Part shown: positions 48,258 through 58,479 of the stretch, piece by piece
How positions within the stretch are numbered: position 1 is the first letter of the stretch
How the letters are laid out: every line of letters begins with the position of its first letter
From: Chinchilla lanigera
Lineage: Eukaryota; Chordata; Mammalia; Rodentia; Chinchillidae
Assembly: GCF_000276665.1 (NCBI RefSeq)
Contig: NW_004955429.1
Coordinates: 2,372,793-2,436,792 of the forward strand
Reading direction: 5' to 3'
Length of the DNA stretch: 64,000 nucleotides
Translations under genes and position numbers: made by a program
The notes under the pieces: model-generated
Databases searched by the model: none
Told to the model about the DNA's origin: nothing
The model's input: the letters and a program-made list of their open reading frames with translations, nothing else

Positions 48258-49725
48258 ACCTCAAACTTCAAAAATCATTAAAGTTTGTTTCAAGAGTAGT
48301 ACATACTACAAATGCTTCCAATGACATCATAAATAAAAATCAGACCAGTGGGATCACTGGAGAAAGAATTTCCTGGGGTGGAGCTCATGAGTGTCAGTTC
48401 CCTAGTGTTCAGGTCAGATTGCCTGTGGTCACAAGGCTATGTGCACCTATGTGTCCTCTGCTCCCACAGACCTGTTTGCCTGAGGCAGAGTAAAAGGTTT
48501 TGGGAAAGAAGACCCCAAGAAACCCACACTTCCCAAGGACCCCAAGCAAGTGTCTCTCTGACCTGCTCCCTCCGCTGGTCCCAGCCTCACTCCTGGAAGT
48601 CCTCCTTAGATAAAGGAGGCGCTGTGTTCAAGACAGGAACTGCATCTGCCTTAGAGGCCAACAAACACCCTGACAAGTACTGGCTATGAGGACAAATAAG
48701 TTACTTCCTGTTTGAAAGTTCTTCAACCACACATTGATTTCAATATAGTTGAAGGCTTCTGGCATGTTCTAAATGCACATACAGTTCATCGTATCTGAGC
48801 ACCAAAAAAAAGTGTATGCATATAAATTAAGTGTGTGTCTATTCTATCATTCTGACAATGAAGTAATCATAAAACCAAGACATTCAAAGCAAGATCTAGA
48901 CCAAGAATGACTGACTACAAGACCGTATGCTGTCAGCTCAGTGCCATACTGCCTCCACCACAGGCTCATGCCTGTTTAATTTAGCATCCATCATAAATTA
49001 GATTTTTAAAAAATTACAAAAAGCTGAAAAATACAGTCTACTTGGATGTATTTCACCAAGAAGGAGAATTATTTCTGGTTGAAGAAGTGGATTTGTTCCC
49101 AGGACTCCTCACTCAGAGGCGTCAAATCCCAGTCAGGCTTGATTCTGAGGAAATGGTTCCCTGAGAACAGGACATGCAGGCAGTAGATTCAGTTTCAGGT
49201 TGAGGATTAGGCTTTCTTCCTGTGTGCCTCCCTCCAAGATCAGTTTGAATTAAGAAGTGAAGAAACACAATGTGTATAAGCATTCCCTTAAGTAGAAACA
49301 ATGTGTGTGAGTCTTTTTCCTGAACAGTTCAGCAAGGTCTGCACTTCCAAGGGCAATTTTGCCACAAGTGCTGAGCTCAGATTTGGCCTGGCCCTACCTT
49401 GCTGGACAGAGGAAACAACAATTCTGTATATTTCCAATCTCAATTCTGTGGTCACTGGAAGCTGGATAGAAAAAAGAGGCATCTTTTTTTGTCTGCAGAG
49501 CTGGGTCTCTTTTGTAAATATTTTGTATGCTTTGGTTAATTACATGAAGTATTAATCTAATCTCACAGTACAGAGGGTGTGTGTACTTGTTGACTTTCGC
49601 TGCCAGTCAGTAGACTAACTGGAATATTGGAAAATCATTATTAAAAGTCATGGATAGTAAAATATGGTGAAATTTTCTCCTATACAACAAAAATTATTAA
49701 ATATTTTATACCTTTAAAAAATAAT
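48258..49725. other. Unassigned sequence
   Basis: No recognised repeat. Overlapping frames of 100 and 113 codons (48191-48689, plus) have no recognisable domain. Confidence 0.3.
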
Positions 49726-49728
49726 AGG

Positions 49729-49868
49729 TTAGGTATAGTGACACATGCCTGTAATCCCAGCACTTGGGAGGCTGAGACAGGAAGATCGATGTGAGTTCAA
49801 GGCCAACCTGAGCTACAAAGTGAGTTCAAGGTCAGCCTGAACCACCTAGTGAGACTTTGTCTCAAAAA
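49729..49868 (+). mobile_element. B1 SINE with textbook 29-bp duplication
   Basis: Starts 'ggttaggtatagtgacacat', with Pol III box A/B regions. The two 29-bp arms lie at 49791-49819 and 49820-49848, each starting gtgagttcaagg. It ends 'gagactttgtctcaaaaa'. Confidence 0.95.
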
Positions 49869-49932
49869 GACAATAAATAAATAAATAAATAGATAGATAG
49901 ATAGATAGATAGATAGATGATAGATAGATAAA
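49869..49932. repeat. (TAAA)n(TAGA)n microsatellite seeded by B1 tail
   Basis: The A-rich B1 tail passes into AAAT and then AGAT/ATAG tetranucleotides, a common route of microsatellite birth. Confidence 0.93.
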
Positions 49933-49934
49933 GA

Positions 49935-50425
49935 AAACAGAAGTACCTCAAAATCATGGAAAAGCATAAAGAAGTGCTTTATGCTACATGTAATCAGAAA
50001 TGAGGACTTACGCTATTCAATGATCAGTTACTTATATCTAGAGAACACTAACGGATGTCATTCTTTTAACATTTGTTGAATAAATTTTCTGAATGTGTGC
50101 AGGTAAGAGTTGACCACTGAGTCCCCATTTGAAATATATTATTTTAATATAGAAAGAGTATTTACAAACTTCATTATCTAATGTCACTTGTTGAAAATTA
50201 AATTTTTGTTCGTTTATTTCAGAAGAGCAAACATACTCAAATTATTTTATTGGACTTGATAAAAAGTGAGATAATTGAGGTCAGAGACCTCGGTTCTAAC
50301 TTTAACTAACCAACCTTCAGCATTTCTCTTTTATTTCTCTTTCAGGCTGTATTTACAAACTAAGAGATAAATAAAATCCTCTAAAGCCTGAAAAATTGAG
50401 AAAACTGAGTGCACAGAGAGATTAA
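49935..50425. other. Unassigned AT-rich sequence
   Basis: Possibly a very old MIR trace at 50285-50390. No gene. Confidence 0.3.
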
Positions 50426-50428
50426 TAG

Positions 50429-50532
50429 GATGATAATAAATAAATGGGCAGATAAATAAATGGGTAGATAGGTAGATGGTTGAGTAGATGGACAGACAGA
50501 TGGTAGATTATGGATAGACAGACAGACAGGAA
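50429..50532. repeat. Imperfect GATA/GACA tetranucleotide repeat
   Basis: Interrupted (ATAA, ATGG, GATA, GACA) units; polymorphism is likely. Confidence 0.85.
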
Positions 50533-50587
50533 GATTTTGAATTAGCTCTTAATGCAATCCTGCTATCTGGCATGATGCTATATTCTT

Positions 50588-50694
50588 TTCTTGTTTTTTG
50601 TTGTTTTGGTACAAGGAAGCAAACTCAGGACCTTACAGTGGATCTTGCTCTTACCAGACAGGCACTGTGCCGCTGAGCTACATCCCTGGCCCCA
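50588..50694 (-). mobile_element. ID SINE, antisense, diverged, with perfect 14-bp TSD
   Basis: 'gccgctgagctacatccctg' (reverse A-box end) and 'ggtacaaggaagcaaactca'. It is flanked by gatgctatattctt at 50574-50587 and 50695-50708. Body divergence shows it is older than the 46 and 63.6 kb copies, yet the TSD is intact. Confidence 0.92.
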
Positions 50695-50709
50695 GATGCT
50701 ATATTCTTA

Positions 50710-51138
50710 TAAGGAAAGCTGATGGCCACTTTTCAAATATGAAGTTGCAAGTCTTCAATATCAGGTAAATCTCAAATATTAAAGGATGCAATACTGTCCC
50801 TAATTATAAGCTAATACAACCAAGTAGACCAATAACTCTCTTTAAAATAACTTAAAAATACAATTATTGTTAACCAAGCTGTCACTGATGTTGTAAAAGC
50901 ACCATTCCTTCACTTGCACTGTTTGATATAACCATTTCCAATGAAACGGTCCTTCTGGATAAGTCTCTGGAAATCTACCAGCTAAAATTCCCAGAAGGGG
51001 ACTAGCAATGGGCAATCTGAGGACAGGTGAGTGTCCTTTCAATCAAAGTGGATGGAAAAACTCTGTATGAAGGGAGATTTACTGCCAATTATCAGAAAAC
51101 TGCAATAATAATTTTGAACACTGTAAGAGTCTGAGTGT
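50710..51138. other. Unassigned sequence
   Basis: No recognised element. Confidence 0.3.
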
Positions 51139-51144
51139 GTTTAG

Positions 51145-51522
51145 TGCATTAGTCGCTTTCCTGTCACTGGGACAAAACGCCCTACACGTGTCACATAGAG
51201 GAAGAGAGATTTGTTTCAGCTCTCAATTTCAGAGTGTTCACTCCACAGATGGTGGCAAAATGAGCTGGTGTGAAAGGCCCCGCCCAGGGAAAGCAGCTCC
51301 ATCGGTGGCAGCCAGGGAGCAGAGAGAGAAGGGAGGAGCTGGGACAAAAAGACACCCTTTAAGATCACAGCCCAGTGACCCCCTCCAGCCAGGCCCAATT
51401 CCCTCTAGCACACTCAGCTGCTGCACTCACCAAGGGTGCGCTCTCTGCTGGATACAGAGCCCGGTGATCCAACCTCCTTCCAAATACATGAGACTTTGGG
51501 GGATGGTTCAGATACCATAACG
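51145..51522 (-). mobile_element. ORR1/MLT1-like MaLR solo LTR, with 5-bp TSD
   Basis: Reverse LTR: 'tcgctttcctgtcactggga', 'cagctccatcggtggcagcc', 'caaatacatgagactttggg'. It is flanked by tttag at 51140-51144 and 51523-51527. It is close in sequence to the provirus LTR at 30.3 kb, implying the same LTR family. Confidence 0.85.
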
Positions 51523-51529
51523 TTTAGCA

Positions 51530-52040
51530 TAAGTGGAACTGAAGTGAATACATAAGAAGGAGGCAGAAAAACATGAGCCTTACAAGGTCATTTCCAGACT
51601 GTGTAACCAGCCACACTGTGAATTCCCCACACCACAGTAGGCAAGGGCTATATCTTGTGACTTTGACAAAGATTTCCAACACACAGAAGGACAGAAAGCA
51701 GAACTGATGGTTGATTACCCCTTTTTCATATTTCTTTTACTTTCAACTTATCCTAGATTTTTTTCTATTTTATATATTTTTTATCTTAGACTACGGTGTA
51801 CACAAGAATAGACAGGCAAAAACATAGACTGACCAGTAAGTGCTCATTACTTAGAAGAAATATAAGATTTAAGTTCTGGCAGTACATTAAGATCAGTTTA
51901 GTTCATACATTCAAGCAAACTACCATTTAGGGTGTGAAATGAATCATTTGTGAGCTTCTGTAAATATCTATTTTAAAATGATACTTTAGCATTTATGAGA
52001 ATTTACATTTTAACAAAACATAGATTTGACTATTATTATT
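51530..52040. other. Unassigned AT-rich sequence
   Basis: No gene or confident repeat. Confidence 0.3.
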
Positions 52041-52044
52041 AAAG

Positions 52045-52135
52045 ATATCATGCCAGGCGTGGTGGAGGACTCCTGTGACCCCAGCTACAGGCTGAGGATG
52101 TAGGCTCAGTGGTGAGCACCCATAGGTTACATTTT
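52045..52135 (+). mobile_element. Internally deleted B1/B1-dID SINE
   Basis: 'catgccaggcgtggtggagg' is a B1 5' end. It jumps after 'cccagctacaggctg' into 'aggatgtaggctcagtggtg', an ID-like A-box. Confidence 0.7.
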
Positions 52136-52139
52136 TTTT

Positions 52140-53048
52140 TAAGTCATAAAATTCCCAGGTGAGAATTGAGTAAAACAAACAAACCGTTGACACATTCAGC
52201 ACCGTCGCAGATAACTTTTGTAAAGCCTGGATGCTGATGCCCTGAGGGGAATTTGGAAATTTGGGCTGTTGACACAATAGCCACTTTTCTATTGTGTGGT
52301 GTTGCTGTCCAGGCAGACGCCTTCAGTCCCTGGGAAATGGTACTGCAATTGCAGATGCTCCTGGCTAATGGATTGCAAGACCATATTGTCACAAGTATGT
52401 GGGAAGGGGTGGGTGTGTTAACAATTCTGAACTTTAGAAACCATTTCAGTTGGAGGCATCATTTTTCAGCTGATTGTGTGTCTGGCCGAAACAGATTGAA
52501 GCACACCATGCCTCTCAGCCAGCCACTCCCCTTTAAGGTTTGGTGGAATTGAGAAATGACTAACCGCTTCCAAATCTCCCAAATGAAAGCCTGTAACCAC
52601 CCATTTTGAGGAATCGCCCATGTTTGGGGTTTGGACACAAGAGAAAGGGAAGCCTGTGGAGACCACGGCCAAGACCCAGAGTTAGCTGTGGAGTGGGGAC
52701 TCATCCTGAGAAATAGAAGACAGAAGACCCATGAAAGTAGCCTTGGATGGAGATGGCAGAAACAGAAAATGAACCCAAGGTGGTTCCAGATGCTTTAGGA
52801 GCTTTGAAGAATGAGGATGCAATTAGTTTAGATGGAGAAATAATGCCATGTTACACATTTTTTTCCTTCTCATGTTCCCCCTAATTACATATACTCATAA
52901 ACTCCAAAACCAGAGAAGTTAAAACAGAGTTTTTAGCTGCTGGCCTGACCTTTGGTTGTTTGGCTGTGCTACAGTGTCATGCTGCCTGATCATGAGATCA
53001 TTTACACCACTCAAAGATACTGAGTGGGCCTCTCAGTGGGGAGTATGC
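52140..53048. other. Unassigned sequence
   Basis: A 99-codon frame (52253-52552, plus) with no recognised domain. No repeat assigned. Confidence 0.3.
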
Positions 53049-53049
53049 A

Positions 53050-53255
53050 AGAGCACGGACCTACCACTAAACGCTTCAGAGCAAGCCCAGGCTCCATCCG
53101 TGCTCTTAACAAAGCCCTGAAACCTCCAAGCCTCAGTTTGCCCATCTATAAAGTGGGGGTATTTGCCTGCTCTTCCTGTAGGATTTTTGTAAAGTTGAAA
53201 TGAAACAGAAACACTTGGTAAGTTTTTCAGCAATACGTATGGCACTGAGTTAATA
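53050..53255 (+). mobile_element. MIR SINE
   Basis: 'gcctcagtttgcccatctat' core, 'aaagtgggggtatttgcctg', then 'aagttgaaatgaaac' and a tail with 'atggcactgagttaataca'. Confidence 0.85.
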
Positions 53256-53259
53256 CAGC

Positions 53260-55243
53260 ACTTTGCCTTGTTATTTCCTGCATGCGGAGAGGATTACAAA
53301 TTCCGATTGACACTGTCTTCCATGCATCCGTGGCCTCAGCACTTCACACCCCTGTTCTTACCCAGCTATAAGTAGAAGGTGAGTAAGACGTATGCACAAG
53401 CCTCTCACTGCACTGGGCAGGCCAGACTCAAAGCAAAGAGGAGATACAAAGCCCTTCACAGAAACGACAAGGATGATAATGAGGCATCTTAGCCACAGAG
53501 CAAACTTTGATCTTTGCCTCAATGCAAGTACCACATGTTCCTTTTTAAACATGGCTACTTATCATATGTAACACTACTCATAATATAAATAGTTGACATT
53601 CAGTTGGTTAGTGCATCCAAAAGGTCCCCAGCTTCAAATCCATCCAACTGTGAGCTCTCATATCAAACACTTGCGGCTAGGAATATCCTTTGATCTATAA
53701 AGCTACAACGGCTATTTTAGTAATTTCAGAAGCTCCACCAATAATTCAATTGTTACTGATTTCCCTACAGGTCCTAGAAGTTATTCCTGGGGCACACTGA
53801 CTCCTGGAAGTTCTTAACTGAAAAGAGCAATGAAGAGAAGGAATTCAAGTGCATTAACTCAGTTTTTATAAGAAACATTTAATTAATAATTAAATACCAT
53901 CATATAGTTTTGGAAAGTTAAATCTATCCAGTAACTGCAAGTAGTTTTACAGACTTATCAAACCTGACATCACTTTGTCTCCAAGAACTGCAAATAATTT
54001 ATATTGTTTGACTTTTCTTCTCAGTTACTTAATCCTTAAATGTCACAAGGCAATCTTTTATGTTATTTATGTAATTAAAAGTCATAAAAGACAAATCTGT
54101 CCATCTGAATCCCATCTTACAACATATTTGTATTTCTGAGAAGTTGCAGACCAAAAATATTATATTTAAACCAAATTGAGCCATGTTTATTATTTTAGGA
54201 AACTTACGTTGAACTGGTCAATCAAATAAGTGGCAGTTGTCATCATCTACCTATTATCCATTATGAAGTAATGTCCTCTACAAATTGTATAGTTGTAATT
54301 GCAAACCAATTATTTTGCCCTTCTTTAGTAAAGTGTTTTGCCCTGGGGCTCATCTCTACAGAAATGAGAAAGCAAATTGAATTAAAGCATTGTGTAAAAC
54401 AACTTATTCCTCCCACCAGCTCTTCATTTTTGAACTAAACACTGAGTCTGTGTGAAATGAAACCTGTTTTCAATTCAAGCAACCGTTAAAACACAATATT
54501 CCTAAACAAAAAGTGGAGTCGGTGCATCTCTGAGTCTGAGTACCACACCTACCCCCGTCATCTTTTCCGGGACTCGCCTGGTTTCTATGAAAACAGCTGG
54601 ACACCCTTGCCGATCACAGAACAGAAACCACTGCAGATGAGCTGAGTCACAGACTCCATTAACTATCCTCTAGATTGCTGCTTACTCACAGGGGAAAGAA
54701 TTGGCAGAACAAATCTTTGCAATCTGCACTAATCACAGGCGTCTGACAAGCAAATATATTGTGAAATGAGTTCTTTCTTAAAGTAAGAATAGATTTACAG
54801 CACACTGGAATGTGCTGTAAATTCACTGGAATGAATATACTGAAAAAATACAATTTAACCTAGTAAAGGGAAAACAGAGCAGAAAGCTAAAAGGTCATTC
54901 ATTCGCCGACGCCGCAGCTCAGTGTCATGAAACATAACAGAAGAGATTGAATCCAATATCTCCTCCCTCTGGTGCCTGACTTACCTTCCGTCTCTCTGCT
55001 CTATTGTCCATCCTGTCTTATTCATAATAGAAACTGCATGAGGCGGTATGCATCCTAACTAGCAAAATGCTCAATGGATGTACGAATGTTAACCAGTTTA
55101 AAACACTACTTATATTAGATGATAATTTTTTTTAAAACACAGAAAAGGAAGAAAGGGAAAGAGGGAGTGAAGCTGATGTCAAGCAGTCCTGTTTGGGTCT
55201 GAACAGTGTATGCAGTGTGATAGAAATATACAGTGAATATTTA
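53260..55243. other. Repeat-poor stretch, candidate conserved noncoding DNA
   Basis: Two kb free of recognised transposons. It includes the hairpin at 54.8 kb and motif-rich patches (AP-1-like tgagtcac near 54644, repeated ggaatg near 54807 and 54828). Conservation is not testable here. Confidence 0.35.
54793..54822. repeat. Perfect 12-bp inverted repeat, 6-nt loop
   Basis: atttacagcaca (54793-54804), loop ctggaa, then tgtgctgtaaat (54811-54822). It is immediately followed by a second 'cactggaatg', so the TEAD-like ggaatg appears twice 21 bp apart. Confidence 0.85.
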
Positions 55244-55244
55244 A

Positions 55245-55605
55245 TTTTTAAAAATTTACTTCAGTAAAAGACACATTGTTGTTATTAATTCCCCTCAAGA
55301 TATTCCCCCTCGCTTCAAGTGCACTTATCCCATTGGTCTTGGTCCTTTCTAAGCGGTGCTGGGAGTCCTCTTTGGTGAGTGTCTTTATCAGGTGCAGGGT
55401 GTGGTCAGAACTACACTGAGTGCTGTGGCAGAGTGCCATCAAGGGAAAGGCAGGCTTGGTGTGTCTTCACCTGTGTTATTGGCAGGACCTGGCATCATGT
55501 GACTTCTGGCTGTTTTCTAAAGTCAAAAATGACCATGAAAGGTAAACATTGCCCATCAGTTCGGACATTGAAGTGGCCACAACATGCATCTGCTGATACC
55601 ACATT
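55245..55605. pseudogene. Rearranged mariner-like transposase C-terminal remnant
   Basis: On the plus strand, 55486-55530 reads DLASCDFWLFSKVK, resembling the catalytic DLAPCDFWLFPKLK stretch of mariner transposases. After frame changes, 'MTMKGKH' and 'SSDIEVATT' continue the family order. On the minus strand, 55400 down to 55250 reads LIKTLTKEDSQHRLE and ARGNILRGINNNN, resembling the downstream C-terminus (KEDFQ, RGEYxEGD). The two pieces are in opposite orientation, so the locus has been inverted or holds two facing copies. It cannot encode an enzyme. Confidence 0.5.
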
Positions 55606-55615
55606 TTTCTATCAC

Positions 55616-55703
55616 GTCCTGTAGCTCAGTGGTAGAGTGTTTGCATGTCATGCACAAGGACCTGTAATGCATCAGCAGCACTGCAGAAAAAAGGAAGAAA
55701 TAA
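55616..55703 (+). mobile_element. Diverged ID SINE (facing pair, left member)
   Basis: 'cctgtagctcagtggtagag' and 'catgtcatgcacaaggacct', with an A/G-rich tail. Confidence 0.75.
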
Positions 55704-55730
55704 TCTTGTCTGATATTTAATTTGTTCTTG

Positions 55731-55824
55731 TTTTTGGTGTGTGTGTGTGTGTGCTGCTGGAGATCAAACCCAGGGCCTTTGCAGATGGAAGGCATGAACT
55801 CCACTGAGCCACATCCCAAGCCCA
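55731..55824 (-). mobile_element. Diverged ID SINE (facing pair, right member) with (TG)n
   Basis: Reverse ID: 'gagatcaaacccagggcctt' and 'ccactgagccacatcccaag'. A (GT)8-like run sits at its tail side (55736-55754). Confidence 0.8.
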
Positions 55825-55825
55825 T

Positions 55826-56723
55826 TGATATTTTAAAAGGTAACTTAAATAACGTAAATCTTAACACAAGTGACATTGGAGCTACTCAGGAAAGACGTGT
55901 CTGGAGGCAGGTAACAGCTGCATGGCCCCCATCTCTGCCCTCCCTTACTTGGACAGTCCTGCATTTTCACACAACTGTCTTCAGTAAACTTTCATCTCTT
56001 TTACGTGAAGTTTAGGTGCTGGTCTGGTTTACTTCAGAAAAAGCTCACCAGAGAATACAGTCGCATCGTTTCTTCACTGAGTTACTCACACCTCTGACTG
56101 GCCCCCTGTGATTCCAGGGAGCAACTTTCCATCTAGGTCAAAAGTCCTTAGAGAGGCCCCTGAGAGATGAGGTGGGGACGAGGTGCGTAGCACCCTCACA
56201 TTTTAGGACCAGAAATTTCTCTCAGTGCAGCGAGGAATCATTCTCCCTACATATCCACACTGCCCAGGCTACAGACACACAGCCCCAGAGCTTTCTGTAG
56301 GACAAAAACATGACTGTGAAAGTTCCTTTCTAAACCATACCTTTCTGGGTACTCAGTCTTGACTTTAATGGTCAAAAGAAGGGTGACTTGGTGTGCTTCG
56401 CGTTTTACAAGATGGCGCATACCACATGGAGGACAGCACTTTCAAATTTTCACATCTGCTTCACTGAGAATTGAGACCAGAAAAATAAAGCATTTTAGCT
56501 TTCACAAGGCCCTCGCCTAAGAGGTTAACCTCCCTGCAGAGTGATCACAACCTTGGAAATAAAGAGCAGTTTCCTCAGAACATACAAAAAACAGCTTCTG
56601 TCTTCTGCAAATGTTAAGAACAAATGTGATTAATTTCTAAACCAGCACTGATCACTCCACTACCTCCAGGCTGGTCAGTCTTCTGCTCAGAAAGAGCCAA
56701 CAGGTGGAAAGAGGGCAAAGTTC
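55826..56723. other. Unassigned sequence, YY1-like motif
   Basis: No recognised repeat or gene. A YY1-type motif aagatggcg lies at about 56409-56417 in a CpG-containing context. Confidence 0.3.
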
Positions 56724-56738
56724 AGAAATACACAACAA

Positions 56739-57427
56739 ACCCGAGAGGCCCAATAGCTACTGTGAAAGGGAAAGAAGTTTCTCAAAGNNNNNNNNNNNNN
56801 NNNNNNNNNNNNNNNNNNNNNNNNNNNNNNNNNNNNNNNNNNNNNNNNNNNNNNNNNNNNNNNNNNNNNNNNNNNNNNNNNNNNNNNNNNNNNNNNNNNN
56901 NNNNNNNNNNNNNNNNNNNNNNNNNNNNNNNNNNNNNNNNNNNNNNNNNNNNNNNNNNNNNNNNNNNNNNNNGAAGGAAAAATATAAATGGATATAGAAG
57001 GTTAGCTGGGATAATTGTACTGCTGATGTCCATTTGTTTATTGAAAGGAACAGTTAAAGCTTAAATTTTTCTTTTTCTGACCAACTTTGCATGAATATAT
57101 CTGGAAATGTGAATAATTAAGTTGAAGACAACAATATGCACTATAACAACCATTGTTGAATCCCTACTACCTTGATTAGTGAAACTCTATATCGTTTCTA
57201 ATGTTTTTGCTATTTTTATTCTCTTTAATTGTTTGATCAATCTTGCATTCTTACATCTAGTAATCTAAGCAACTTCGTTGAAGATAACAATATGTAATAC
57301 AACAACCATTGTTAACTTCCTATCACCTTGTTTTGAAATTCTATATCGTTTTTAGTGTTTTGTATTATTTTGTTTTCATCTTGGTTGCTGTTATTTTATT
57401 TTAGTTTCTCTCTAAAATAAAAAAAAG
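56739..57427 (+). mobile_element. 5'-truncated L1 3' end with TSD, containing the assembly gap
   Basis: Same 3' UTR type as the element at 1-2060: 'caatagctactgtgaaaggg', then (after the gap) 'gctgggataattgtactgct', two ~100-bp units, A-rich end. Flanking repeats are gaaatacacaacaa (56725-56738) and gaaattcacaacaa (57428-57441), 13 of 14 matching. Confidence 0.9.
56788..56972. other. Assembly gap (185 N)
   Basis: The only run of N. By alignment with the first L1 copy (1567 to about 1618), the missing part corresponds to about 50 bp of L1 polypurine tract, so the gap is either an arbitrary estimate or an expanded G/A tract. Any open frame running through it is an artefact. Confidence 0.98.
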
Positions 57428-57429
57428 GA

Positions 57430-57764
57430 AATTCACAACAATTCTGTGTGGTCACCACTACCAAGGGACAAAAACAACATTGTCAGCTTCTGTTTTTCAT
57501 CCAGGCTACAGGAATCAGACTTCACAACTGTACTAAATATACTTTATTGAATTTAATTTACATCCAAATGAACAATAAAACTCTCTTTTATATTGGAAAC
57601 ATCATCAAGATTAAATTATTGAAGCACTTAAGAATATCCCCATCACTACTCAAAAAGCCCTGGTGTTGCTTGGAGTTTGTTCTCTATGAATTGAGATCTG
57701 GCTAATGAAGCAGAGTCCTCTTGTATATTTATTCAATTAATAATGGTAATAAAAATAAAAAACT
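57430..57764. other. Unassigned AT-rich sequence
   Basis: No recognised element or gene. Confidence 0.3.
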
Positions 57765-57766
57765 GG

Positions 57767-57819
57767 GAACTGGGGTGTAGCTCAGTAGTAGAGGATGTGC
57801 TTAGCACGTTCAATCTGCA
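57767..57819 (+). mobile_element. Truncated ID SINE
   Basis: 'gaactggggtgtagctcagt', 'agtagaggatgtgcttagca', 'gttcaatctgcag'. It ends in the purine tract below, which probably grew from its A-rich tail. Confidence 0.75.
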
Positions 57820-57960
57820 GAAAGAGAGAGAAAGAGAAGGGGAAGGAGGGAGGGAGAGAAGGAGAAGGGGAGGGGAGGGAGAAAGAAGAGAGGGTGAAGG
57901 GAAAGGGAAGACAAGGGAGATAAGGAAGGAAAAAAAGGAAGGGAGGGAGAAGGGAGGGAT
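57820..57960. repeat. 140-bp near-pure purine (G/A) tract with G-runs
   Basis: Almost uninterrupted GA/GGGA/GGAA units, including several GGG and GGGG runs. Capable in principle of triplex or G-quadruplex structure. Confidence 0.93.
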
Positions 57961-57964
57961 CTGT

Positions 57965-58436
57965 CTACATCAGACTGCCATTGTATACTACGTAATACCA
58001 GAGTGCCTCTCTTCATTTCTTTGCATTAGCATTTTAACCTATGAGCCCCCCTCCCTTAAGTATAAAATCCTCCTGCAGCAGAGAAAGAACACTGTGTCCT
58101 CTCTTCACACCTACAATGGCTAGCACTGCGCTTACCATCTAAATGGTTTTCGTATGTGCTCAATACATCGAATATTTTTAAAGGAAGACACTGCTTGTTC
58201 CCAACTCTTTTACCAGCTCTCTTCATCTCTTCATCTGATAGCAAGTAAATTTCTATAACATAAATAAAATGAATGTTTGCTCTTAGCACTTACTTTCTGG
58301 GGATGATGACTTTTTATTAATAAACATCCATAAAAATCCGAGTCCTAGCACAAATCACAGCCTCTGTGGGCTCAGGACTGCCAAATGCCAGTCAGCTGAA
58401 GTTGCAGTGTTGACAAATGCTAACTAGAAGGCTGAC
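57965..58436. other. Unassigned sequence
   Basis: No gene or confident repeat. Confidence 0.3.
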
Positions 58437-58439
58437 TTC

Positions 58440-58475
58440 ATCACTTGTCAGCCTTTTGGCTCAGATCAAGGGTGG
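58440..58475 (+). pseudogene. U2 snRNA 5'-end pseudogene fragment
   Basis: 36 nt matching the 5' end of U2 snRNA at about 30 positions, including the block 'gccttttggctcagatcaag' (U2: gccttttggctaagatcaag). The match stops before the U2 branch-point recognition region completes, and no A-tail or clear TSD was found. It is too short and mutated to be functional. Confidence 0.65.
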
Positions 58476-58479
58476 AAGG

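Noticed and set aside
49869..50532. Regular short repeats resembling an array
   Set aside because: Tetranucleotide microsatellites, not a CRISPR array: no conserved repeat with unique spacers, and the DNA is mammalian.
56704..57064. Open frames of about 100 codons spanning the N gap
   Set aside because: They exist only because the unknown bases cannot give stops, and they lie in an L1 3' UTR.
57743..58123. 126-codon plus-strand frame rich in Glu/Arg/Gly
   Set aside because: Translation of the GA-rich tract after an ID element; low-complexity artefact.
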